Positions 55,567 through 64,000 of a stretch of DNA of 64,000 bases are shown here, piece by piece. A program made the translations under genes and the position numbers. The notes under the pieces were generated by a model. It made no database searches, had not been told where the DNA came from, and saw only the letters and a list, made by a program, of their open reading frames with translations. Origin of the DNA: Cladocopium goreaui (taxonomy: Eukaryota; Sar; Dinophyceae; Suessiales; Symbiodiniaceae); assembly GCA_947184155.2 (NCBI GenBank), contig CAMXCT020000518.1, positions 166,416 to 230,415 of the forward strand, written 5' to 3'. The first letter of the stretch is position 1. Each line of letters opens with the position of its first letter.

Positions 55567-56993
55567 CTCGGGACAGATCGTTTCACCAAAGATCATCCCG
55601 TTCTCGGCAATCAAAGGAGGATGGATTCAGGACCCCAAGGACCAAAACAATAAGACATGGCTCCGGTTGTTCGTCCCGTCGGGCGACGACCACCCAATAG
55701 ATGAGATACCCTTATTTTCTAACTATTCTCCTTGTTTTCACAAAATAGGCTATATACAGAAAATAGTCTACAAACAAATAAACTATTTAGTTAAATCTAT
55801 GATTAAGAAATCGGTCTATTTTTACAAAATCGGCAGATTTTTCCCGGGACAGGGGGGTCGTAGTTTGGTAGAAAGTCGGTCGGACTTTCGCCCCTTGTTT
55901 GCAGGCGTGGGTCGGAGTTTGGTGAAGGTTTGAAGATTGATTTTTGCAACCCCTCCAGCATTTCCACGCATTGGCGTCGTACTTTGGTCAGACTTTGGTC
56001 GGAGTTTGGCCCCAAATAGAAATTATCTATTTCCTAGGAAATAGATTATTTCCTAGGAAATAGGCTCAAAAAAATCTAACTATTAGTTAAATGTGTTTTT
56101 CAAAAATCTATCTATTTTCCAACCCCCCCAAATCTACCAATTCTATCTAAATAGACTACTTCTTGTGAAATAGGTTATAGTCAGAAAATAAACTATTTCA
56201 ATCTATTGGGCAGGTAGTCCGGTCTGGAACTATCAAATCAAGAACGGTAGCCACCAAGGAGTCCATCTTGAGAGTTGCAAGTCAGTGCATCGACGCCGAA
56301 GACCAACCGTATGACGAAACCGCCATGGATGCCATGAACATCGTCAACCAGTTCAAGAACAACCTCATCGAGCCTGGCGGACAAGAGCAATACCTGGCCC
56401 GCATCAACCTGATTGACTACATAGTCGAACGCAAAAGGGTGCAAACTTCAGGTTGCCGCCATTGTCCTCACTGTCTCAACGAGACGCCGACAAAACTAGC
56501 AGTGTGTCTAGTTTGCTGGACGGAACTTGAAAGTTGTGGAATTCGTCCATATCGGCTACAAGCTCCTGAAGACGACGAAGATGAGGCCACGAAGAAGGAG
56601 CTCGATGAAGAGGTTCGTCGACAAGAAGAATCGTTGTTCAAGGATACGGTCCATCAAGCACAAGAAAACGTATCCGAATCCAACGACTATGGTTTCAATC
56701 CTGACGAGGTCGACTACAACGAAGGCGATGATGAGGAAATGGATCAGGAGGAGGAAGCTCAACAGGAAGACGACGAAATCGTTGAAGAAGACGACGATGA
56801 AATGGACGTCGAACCCGAAGATGAACCTTCTTCCAAACTTCCAGCATGGACTAAGAATCTTGAGAGCGGCAGCAAGGGTATGCCAGAAGACGGACTTATC
56901 AACAATGATGTCTCCGAGGCCGCGGCTCACTTGTCGTCATGTCAAAGGTCATCACAATGTTCAGGCTCTACTATAAACAGAGAGTCACTCTGA
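55403..56993 (+). CDS. ORF3 continuation: end of phosphotransferase, zinc ribbon, acidic tail
   Basis: After the G7 run the +1 frame reads DYICLFIPTETL and QIVSPKIIPFSAI, which match the last beta strands of KptA (a hydrophobic strand, then the x-G-x-(V/I)-x(S/T)-x...-(I/V)-P ending). The frame meets the TIR insert at 55693. Beyond it (56213 on) the same frame, once the insert and one copy of its CA duplication are removed, continues as VVRSGTIKSRTVATKE, a CRHCPHC...CLVC zinc ribbon (56452-56520) and a long Glu/Asp-rich tail ending at 56993. I read 51706-56993 as one protein-coding unit with one frameshift and one insert. Confidence 0.65.
55496..55502 (+). other. G7 run at a +1 frameshift
   Basis: The two halves of the phosphotransferase domain are in frames that differ by +1 and meet at this run of seven G. 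It is either a one-base insertion (in the genome or the assembly) or a programmed frameshift. Confidence 0.6.
55693..56212. mobile_element. nested 518-bp TIR element (introner-like) with 2-bp CA duplication
   Basis: 55693 starts CCCAATAGAT and 56210 ends ATCTATTGGG. A second matched block TTATTTTCT-x-ACTAT lies 20 bp inside both ends. CA flanks both sides. Removing 55693-56210 and one CA joins the flanking frames exactly. The interior has AGTCGGTCGGACTTT-like repeats and no transposase. A GATGAG donor inside the left TIR and a CAG acceptor at the right edge would also splice it out in frame (GA-AG), but this is unproven. Confidence 0.75.
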
Positions 56994-57943
56994 CCCCAGA
57001 GGAGTACTATGAGATGATGACGGAAACCAAGCGAGTCCGGCTGGACCTGGACGACTTCTGCCCTTACACAGGAGAAGACCAGGATGGCAACCTCAAGCGA
57101 CCGACGGAGCTGGAGTTGGACGAACTCTTTCAGGAGAAAGGGAAGAGGAACTCATGGTCAGAAGGAGAGAAGTTGTACTCAGGACGACCAAGAAATATGA
57201 TGATGCCTGTCATCAAGACTTTAGAGATCTATGAGAAGATGATGGAATTTCTGGTACGCGCCGGGTACACTCCAGAGTCATTAGGTTTCCTCATGCCAAT
57301 GAACCGAATGCAGGCTGATGCCCAAGGGAAGCAGGAGATGCGAGTGACCATCAGCAATTTTCTTCGACGACTGCTCAAAGGAACCTTTCCAGAGCATGAG
57401 TCATACACCTTCTTTCGCTCCGGGAGCCACGGCTTCCCCAACTGCATTGAACTCCCAGCTTTCTCAGTATACCTGAGTCTGAGAGAAAAGGAACAGAGAG
57501 TGGAACTACTCTTTGCCGCCCAACAATGCGGCATTCCTTTACCTCAAAACTTCGTCAGCAAGATGGCTTATGCTATTCAACTGGCTGAGGCAGAGGCGCA
57601 GAGGGGAAAGACCGAAATGAAAACGAAGATGGCTCCAACTCTTGGTGACGAAGTGGTGAGTGAAGTATTCAAAGCAGTTGGACATACTGCAGCTTCCAAG
57701 TTTGCCACCGCAGACGCGAAAGCCAAATCTTCAGCACAACCTTCACAGAAACCTGAAGGCACTGGTTCAGCATCATCCTCATCGGCAAGCGCACCAAAGG
57801 CTAAGGCTATGCCGAAATCCCATGAACCAACAAAGGCACCACCTGCGAAGCCTTCATCGCCGAAAGCTGCTCCGAAACGTGCGGCAGGATGGGAGAGAAC
57901 TCCAACAACACCTCAATGGAAGAAAGTCCGCCGTGAGCAGTAA
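56939..57943 (+). CDS. ORF5: basic Ala/Pro/Lys-tailed protein (334 aa)
   Basis: Starts with ATG in a frame overlapping the end of the previous ORF by 55 nt. The N-terminal two thirds form a mixed helical domain (YYEMMTETKRVRLDLDDFC; YTFFRSGSHGFPNCIELPAF). The last ~90 residues are rich in Ala, Pro, Ser and Lys and end PQWKKVRREQ, like a nucleic-acid-binding tail. No family was recognised. As the last ORF before the 3' LTR it has the position of an env gene, but there is no signal peptide or membrane segment. Confidence 0.7.
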   Translation: MSKVITMFRLYYKQRVTLTPEEYYEMMTETKRVRLDLDDFCPYTGEDQDGNLKRPTELELDELFQEKGKRNSWSEGEKLYSGRPRNMMMPVIKTLEIYEKMMEFLVRAGYTPESLGFLMPMNRMQADAQGKQEMRVTISNFLRRLLKGTFPEHESYTFFRSGSHGFPNCIELPAFSVYLSLREKEQRVELLFAAQQCGIPLPQNFVSKMAYAIQLAEAEAQRGKTEMKTKMAPTLGDEVVSEVFKAVGHTAASKFATADAKAKSSAQPSQKPEGTGSASSSSASAPKAKAMPKSHEPTKAPPAKPSSPKAAPKRAAGWERTPTTPQWKKVRREQ

Positions 57944-58446
57944 ACCCATTACCTCTGTCCGTCAAAATGGTCACTGGACTATGAGATGTTTATCGTCTTT
58001 ATGAACAGATGATCAGGAAAAGACCAACTGAGTGGACTCTGAGCGAGGCATTAGACTAATTCGCTTAGGTTCAAGACTTGTGATATTCCCAATCTGCACG
58101 AAATTCTGCATTGTGCACGTGAATTCGTTAGTTAGCATTGTAAATCTTTGGTAGCGAGGCGATCCATTTCTCCCGACGGGTGAGTGGCATGCTTAGCCAA
58201 CGTAGAAAAGTAGATGTTAGCTAGCAATAATTCGCGTTGTACAGCTTGATGAAGCGCCGATGCATCGACAGCCAAAGAGTAGGCGAACCCTGAACCATTA
58301 TTCCCGTCGGGTATGTGGGGAAGGGGGAGCCGAATGGCATGTTTTATGTACATAGGCGTAATTCGAGCAGCAGAAGGATTTAATTCAAAGTTCCCACTCT
58401 CGTGCCTACGTTTCGAAGGTTTCGAAGATGACGTAGGCATGGGGGG
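57944..58446 (+). other. 3' untranslated region of the retrotransposon
   Basis: 503 bp with no ORF. It holds two CCCGNCGGG palindromes (58169-58183, 58300-58314). It ends in GGCATGGGGGG (58436-58446) directly before the 3' LTR, a short polypurine-like tract suited to plus-strand priming. Confidence 0.6.
58169..58314. promoter_or_regulatory. pair of CCCGNCGGG palindromes in the 3' UTR
   Basis: TCTCCCGACGGGTGA at 58169-58183 and ATTCCCGTCGGGTAT at 58300-58314. They mirror the leader palindrome at 39221. Confidence 0.45.
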
Positions 58447-58651
58447 TGCGAAAGGGAACCAGGTAATACAGCCATTGCACATGCTGAGCATGTAAACAAT
58501 TATGCATGGACCGCCAATCACTTGGCTCAAGTCATGCGCGAGGAAAAAGACCGTTCTCCGAACGCCATGCAGTGACGTTGCCCTGCACTACCAGCATAAC
58601 CGGTACTACAATCAAAAGGGATAATCCAGAACAAGGATCAAATTGTTCACA
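58447..58651 (+). repeat. 3' LTR
   Basis: Identical over all 205 bp to the 5' LTR, followed by ATATA. Confidence 0.95.
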
Positions 58652-58723
58652 ATATATATTATAATGAACTTCCGATTGGAACTGGGGACTTTGCAAAATC
58701 AATCTGGGTCTTTGTTGGGGTAG

Positions 58724-61641
58724 CCGATTCTGGCTCTGGGGTAGCCCATCGTTGGTCATCATTCGTTGCTGCCATGGGTGTCTGGCGTGATATTTCATCC
58801 TCTGAAGACGAGGAGGAGGAGAAATTGTCAATCCCCATGAGAATATTTCAATTGTTTTGATATCATTCCCCCATGATCCCATGATGGATCCAAACCCCTT
58901 GTGCAGGATTGCACGATGACAGTGGAGCAGGAGAGCTTCATCTACTGTGGCGCCCTCTTTCTGCAATTGGCCGGACTTTTGGCTAAACATTTTACAGGTA
59001 TCTACCTAGTGTCATTCCAAATGGCCCCTCACTTGGCCACATCTAGCCTAGGACTATCTCACTTTCTTCGGCGGTGGAAGGGCACCTTTGGCTACATCTC
59101 GGATTGTAGCCTGTCTTGCATGTGGCCCAATACTGAACAAAATTGAAGATCAGAAGATCCCGGTTGTAATATCAGTCATTGTGGGCGGTTTTTCCTTCTA
59201 TTTAAGACTTAGGCAGTGGCATGGATGCACCACTGTTTGCTTTGAAGCTCCTTTTTGGAGACCGAGCCTGGAAAATCAAGTATTTGCAACTTGGGCATAA
59301 AATCATTGTGTGTTCCATTGGGGTCATTTGTATAGATTCACTCATATGCTAACATATCTAACATATGCTAACATTATATAGGTTCACTCTCCCACACCAC
59401 ACATACACACATACACACACTGCTCTCCACAGAGTCTTGATCAGGTGCAACAGCGACATCAATGCTGCAGCCCGGAGATTTTTGCAAATGAATCATTCGC
59501 ATCCAGTCCAGCGACTTGGCATCGATCGCAGGTGAAACACATACCAACTCAGAATTATCCTGACAACAACATTGTTTTTTTTAGCTGCCCACATCTTAGG
59601 GCCAAAACAGATATCTTTGAGAAAGATTCAGTGCCCTTTGTGAAGAAGGCCAGGTGTGCTGCTGTGGCACAAATTGTGTACCACTCGTTAACAATTGCCG
59701 AAGTGTTTGCCTGTGCCGGGAGGCATGCCTGTACGTTGCGGGATTCCCATGTACTCCATTCAGTGTACTTCATGGAGGAAGTAAGCTTTTGGGAGACAAG
59801 AATGCTGGACAACTCTATGAAGTAATCAGAAGGCTGAAGCGACTATGTCCTGCAGCTTCTTGCCACTCATTGAGTAGATTTGAGTACATATCATCCGGAA
59901 CTTTTTGAAAGAAACACTGGAAATGCCCAAAGCCTGTTTGAAATCTAGGCTGGCATACTGGAAAACGTGGTTGGCTTTGTGCGGGTCATTACTACGATCT
60001 TGGAGGTCTTGCAACATAATCTCCCAGAGTAACTCGGTTTGTCTTTGACAATGGCATACAATTTGATGATTACAACCCTGGTAACAACCCTGACTCTGAG
60101 GTATGAAATTACATGGCAATTTATTGATCCGTCTCTTGGCATCCATCTCTTCCCATGTTGGTGCAACAATTGTTTCCCACCATGTCATTCCCATGTTTTA
60201 ATCCCAGCATGAGGCATAGCTATCCCAGCATGAGGCATGACTATGGAAGCCCCATCACTCGCAGAAGGGTTTACATCCTGTTGATCAAGCGCGATTTGAT
60301 GGTCCCGGCTGCCCGAAAAGACTTTGAAGCCTTCGCTGCTGCAAAGTTGCAATCGCTGTTCATGGAACGGGAGACCAGCTGGATTCTTTGGCTATACTAG
60401 ATATCATCCGTCCCATTGTAGCATACATCCATGATAGTTCACTGCAATTTAGCCTTTTGCCTAGGCAAGATCTCTTGCTGCCAAACGATCACCCGATTGT
60501 CCAAGAGGTGATTGATGAAAGGGTTCGCCAACACAATAGAAGCAAGGTCTCTCTCTTCAGGATGAAGCTTGTCCCAATGATAATGATACCTCAATTGGTT
60601 GATGTATGTATGTTTCTTGAACGTCAGAATGGTCAACTCTTCATTTTTTGAGTAGCTGAGGCCTCCAAAAGACAAGAAATGGGTTCAAGTTCACAAAACA
60701 TGGTCGAAGAAACACAAGGCCATGACTTTTCACCCCCAATATCAGAGGACTTGACTTTCTTGGCTAGACTAATAGATTTTAGACCTATCTCCAGCAGGTA
60801 CGTCGAGCAGATGGGGCTTTCAAGAAGGCCTACCCAAATGCCTATACACAAATCACTTCGCAGCGGGAGCTCAAGGCCTGAATGGGACGACGGGTTCTGA
60901 ATTGGACTTCCATCCTGGTTTTGCAAATTATTGATGGACTGTTGAGGCCCTGGATCTACAGATTTGCAAAAAGAAGGAGTTCCTTTGCATCAACACCAGT
61001 CAGATGCTCCATCGTATGCCTCGTGTGGATGACGGACCGTTGAGGACACTTACGCTAGGGCCTTAAATACTAGACTACTTGCAGTAAGTCAATGGGCTAG
61101 CTTCTCACTGCACAAAGCACAGAATGAAAGAATTTTCATCAAAAACATGTTCTATGATGATCAACTGGCTACTTGTCCACAACTGAGTCCCAATGGAACA
61201 TATTTGCTTGGACGCCAGCAACGGTTTCTCACAGGATGCCCGGCCGAAGTTAGCCACTAGCTAGTAATCATTGCATCAATCGGAAAATGAGGTCCCCCAC
61301 AGACTCCTTCAAAGAAAGAAGTGCAGACTGAATAGCCTGCCAAGCCAAGGACTCGAAACCCTCTTGCTCATGGGACTGCCGATTGATGGGCTTACCTTGG
61401 ACGGCCTCTCCAACAAGGATACCCTGCTTGTAGGAACTCATGGTATTTCAGTTTGAATGCAACAGTAGCAGAACTAGCTGTGCCTAATAACAACCAATTG
61501 TTTATGATCTATTTGACACCAACCAAGGATTTGCACCAAATGGGTGGCAATTCGATGGCTATTCGGGCAGTCATGGCTGCCATTTCTGTGGTACTGAGCG
61601 GGTTGGACCCGGACTTGGCCCAGTCCTACCTGAATCCATGA
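58724..61641 (+). CDS. host C5-cytosine DNA methyltransferase gene, 16 exons
   Basis: Exons: 58724-58820 (approximate; acidic, SSSEDEEEE), 58907-58997, 59213-59279, 59445-59531, 59585-59648, 59723-59851, 59949-60028, 60101-60130, 60235-60390, 60465-60546, 60677-60718, 60798-60875, 60962-61053, 61188-61234, 61350-61429, 61528-61641 (TGA). From 58907 every phase joins, with GT, GC and one GA donor. Family motifs appear in order: I (GSGMDAPLFALK), II (DINAAARRFL), IV with catalytic Cys (VAGFPCTPFS), VI (GILENVVGF), VIII (YGSPITRRRVY), the post-recognition INTSQMLHR...LRTLTP, IX (LMGLPIDGL) and X (HQMGGNSM). It should methylate DNA cytosines in the nucleus. The predicted fold looks complete. The 3' LTR ends 72 bp before the first exon listed; any further upstream exons would lie across the retrotransposon. 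Confidence 0.85.
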
Positions 61642-62308
61642 TGGCATTCCAGCCTATTTACTGTAAATTAGGATGCAATGTGTACAAGAGCCGTTCGTGG
61701 GTGCAAAACATGTAGCGTTGCGACAAACCTGGGAATCCTGGATGTTTCACCATCGGATTTGATTGCTGCATTTGCCAGGGTCCGGCTCAATGAAGGTTAG
61801 TGTGCCAATGGCTGGTTTATCTTCATGCACTTTTTACTGGGGTCGACGTAACCATGGACAAATGAATAAAAAGGTTTATCTATATATAATATATTTCTTG
61901 GTCCAAATATGTATCATGGAGATATAAACTTAAAGCCCTGTGGATTTGTAAATGGTCCTAATATGTACTATGGACATGTGAATCCAATTTACTCTTTAGA
62001 ATGGTCCCCATTCGTACCATGGAGAAATGAATCCAATGTGAATCCAAGTGTCACCATACTACAGATCTTGTGAACCCTGCCATGCCTGTCTTGGCCCGCT
62101 ATGACGAGTCCAAAGACGACTTGGTCTCTTCAAGGCCTTCAGGACTCCAGCGATATGAGGAAACATCAAGTGAAAGTGCTGGCCATGATCAAGAAGAGTT
62201 TCTTGGCTCAACCTCAACAAATCATGAAGGTCCAACAAATTTGACCCAACAATTTCCAATGATGGTCACAACTGCTTATGATTAGCCTGGCCGCTGGTCT
62301 ATTCTTAG
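61642..62308. other. intergenic or intron with a short tandem repeat
   Basis: 61890-62052 repeats GGTCC(A/C/T)AATATGTA(C/T)CATGGA and ATGAATCCAA units three times. A weak exon (ILDVSPSDLIAAFARVRLNE, about 61728-61798, GT donor) and a longer open frame (62070-62285, ARYDESKDDLVSSRPSG) may belong to the next gene's 5' end. Confidence 0.35.
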
Positions 62309-63917
62309 GTCTGATCAATCGTCGGGTGAGTCTACGACTAGCGATGGGGAACCCAAGACTTCCGAAGTAGATTTGAGTATCAATGGTCTTCATTCTCTAC
62401 ATGCTTTGGATGAAGCATCAGATGTCTCAACTTTTGCGGTTCATGGGTTGGACTCTGCCAGAATGAAGAAACTGCTGAAATCTCCGCCTTGCGAATGTCA
62501 GTGTCGCATCCCATTTGGAGTGCTGCATCGAGCCTGCTCGGCATTTTGGAAGTTGCCAAAACAATCGCAAGATGCATTTTTGTGGAGTATTCAGTGTGGG
62601 AAAGGAAGAAAGTCGACCTGGTCAATCGAAGGATTTACAGTACAGTGATTTGTTTTTCTCAATTTCACAGTGTTTCATCATCAATGATTCCATTCAGAAG
62701 GGTTCCAATATAAGTCATTATATGGACAACATCGTTCAACAGTTAATTTATAGTTTTTGTTGCGATGAGACATGGGATGGATGGACGGATAGGATATCAC
62801 TTCCTCCCTCCCCTGACAGGATTCAAACTTTGCAAGACTTCATGGCTGAGATACCTTGGTATTGGAAAATCTCGGATGCTACGAACTGGTAAACGTTTCC
62901 GTGGAATTGATGAAAGGACGATCAACCAAGGTTTCATAGAAGCATTTATTTTGGATTTGATATCATTCAAATGTAGTTGGTCAGTATCAGGATGGATTTT
63001 CTCGTTTCCCATGGGTACCCTGAGTGTTGGTTCATTGGCTAAGGTGCAACTACCAAACCGGCCAATCAGACTGCATCTGCCAACACATTCTTCTGTCATC
63101 TCTACTGGACGGCTGGTGAGTGTATGCCGACCAAGAAACTTAGCTGCAAACAAATCCAAAAGAGATAATTCTTGGAAGAATTTAAAACATTCCAATGTTC
63201 AGAATCATCTGTGTTTCCCTTGTAACAGTTTGTAACTGGAGGTTCGAATCTTCAACAACTGCTGAGAGAACCCGAGCCGATGAAGCTTTGAAGGAAGACT
63301 TGATGATTAAGCTCATTGATCGTATGTTGCTTGGGGGCACACAACAGGTTTTAGACATGGATCCCTCAGCTTTGCCCCTCCGTGAACTCCCACCTGGGAA
63401 TGTAGCCAGCCTCTATTTGATGTATTTGGCATACTGCAAACCTGCCGGTGAAGCGCCATGTGGAAAGAGCACATTTTACTTGGTTGCAAAGTCATGGTGG
63501 CCCTGCTTACGCTTTCGCCATGCATCAGAGCATGCCATGTGTGTCCAATGTCAGACGTTAAAGGCAGCCATCCGGGCTGCAACGGAACATTGGTCATACC
63601 CCATTTATGTTGTAACATTTTGGATTTGTATTATTTGATACCTTTTGATTTAGATTTCATGGGCTTGGTTTTGTGTGATATTCACTTTTTACTTCCTGAG
63701 GATTTCCAGGAGCACTCCCGACTATGCAAAGCCCTACTTGACCATTACCATGGACAGTGGTTGGACCGTCGTGTCTATTGGGCTGCCAGAAACAGGTCCA
63801 TCTACGATCGGGACCTGGTAACGCTAATCGTTGACAGTTTTGACAAATCGAAGCTTTACCTGCCAAAGTTTCCATTCTCTCGAACGCCCAAGCGCACAAT
63901 TTACGAGAATTGCAACC
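62309..63917 (+). CDS. multicopy dinoflagellate gene family member, partial at the window edge
   Basis: Exons 62309-62631, 62820-62930, 63229-63584 and 63701-63917, continuing past the window. Phases join with donors GA, GT, GA and AG acceptors. Exon 1 carries a C-x-C-x-C cluster (CECQCRIPF) and SQDAFLWSIQ. Exon 2 has YLGIGKSRMLRTGKRFRGID. Exon 3 has LYLMYLAYCKPAG and CLRFRHASEHAMCVQCQTLK. Exon 4 has WLDRRVYWAARNRS and IVDSFDKSKLYLPKFPFSRT. I recognise this architecture from large families in dinoflagellate genomes. The role is not established; its copy number and Asp/Glu-rich motifs make a transposase-derived function a reasonable guess only. Confidence 0.65.
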
Positions 63918-64000
63918 GTCTTTGGGACTAAATCTTTATCATGTTGAAGGTGGTCGGTTTGGGTTCTTGTTTACTCCGTCCGAACTTACCCCCATATGAC

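Larger units (their letters stand above)
38993..58651 (+). mobile_element. giant Ty1/copia LTR retrotransposon (19,659 bp)
   Basis: Two 205-bp LTRs (38993-39197 and 58447-58651) are identical by direct comparison and start TG and end CA. ATATA precedes the 5' LTR and follows the 3' LTR, a 5-bp target duplication as expected for this class (the AT-rich site makes its exact length uncertain). The order Gag, protease, integrase, reverse transcriptase, RNase H defines Ty1/copia. Typical copia elements are about 5 kb; this one adds a long N-terminal coiled coil and about 8.7 kb of coding DNA after RNase H. Identical LTRs imply recent insertion. It carries one nested TIR insert (55693-56212) and stands in or next to a host cytosine methyltransferase gene. 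Confidence 0.95.

Noticed and set aside
56939-57943. ORF5 as an env (envelope) gene
   Set aside because: No signal peptide, membrane span or glycoprotein features; the tail is basic and low complexity.
59654-59722. Retained coding through the 74-nt intron of the methyltransferase gene
   Set aside because: That frame misses the VAGFPCTPFS motif; GC-AG splicing joins it in phase.
1-64000. Intact dinoflagellate spliced-leader gene, tRNA or rRNA
   Set aside because: No full 22-nt leader, cloverleaf or rRNA segment was seen on either strand.

Overview
The window looks like nuclear DNA of a dinoflagellate. Four things point that way. Genes are broken into very short exons (30-160 nt) on the + strand whose phases join only if GT, GC and GA are all accepted as intron donors, always with AG acceptors, which is the known dinoflagellate splice pattern. 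Two exon chains match gene types I know from dinoflagellate genomes: a C5-cytosine methyltransferase and a multicopy cysteine-containing family. The non-coding DNA is full of TA and ACATA-type simple repeats and short terminal-inverted-repeat (TIR) elements. Finally, a very large Ty1/copia retrotransposon with CCCH zinc fingers in its Gag is present. No rRNA, tRNA or CRISPR was seen. Splice calls were made by eye and no homology search was possible.

Layout. 1-39 kb is AT-rich and intron-rich. It carries four phase-consistent exon chains on the + strand (about 2.1-7.3 kb, ending at a stop; 12.7-13.8 kb; 16.9-19.0 kb; 29.3-31.3 kb, a hydrophobic membrane protein) and several isolated exon candidates. 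Between them lie at least eleven copies of a roughly 90-140 bp TIR element (family A, TA-CCCTCTGG...CCAGAGGG-TA), at least three copies of a second palindromic family (B), four of a third (C), a 2.95 kb structure bounded by 22-bp inverted repeats (21.84-24.80 kb), and a strange low-complexity block (33.2-34.9 kb).

38,993-58,651 is a 19.7 kb Ty1/copia LTR retrotransposon with two identical 205-bp LTRs (TG...CA) and a 5-bp target duplication. Its first ORF is a 3,291-residue Gag-protease-integrase-reverse transcriptase-RNase H polyprotein. Downstream, about 8.7 kb of extra coding DNA encodes a methyltransferase-like domain, a protein with a CCHC zinc knuckle and a complete-looking Tpt1/KptA RNA 2'-phosphotransferase domain, a zinc-ribbon/acidic tail, and a basic Ala/Pro/Lys-tailed protein. 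The phosphotransferase reading frame is broken by a +1 shift at a run of seven G next to the predicted catalytic arginine. About 190 bp further on it is interrupted by a 518-bp TIR insert whose exact removal restores the frame.

58,652-64,000 is host DNA again. The C5-cytosine methyltransferase gene (about 58.7-61.64 kb, 16 exons, motifs I to X recognisable) begins only some 70 bp beyond the 3' LTR, so the retrotransposon sits in or just upstream of it. A second gene (62.3-63.9 kb and beyond the window) belongs to the multicopy dinoflagellate family.

The most interesting points are the retrotransposon cargo (RNA 2'-phosphotransferase plus methyltransferase-like domain), its in-frame TIR insert, and an intron at 17,266-17,405 that is almost exactly one family-A TIR element, i.e. 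an introner.
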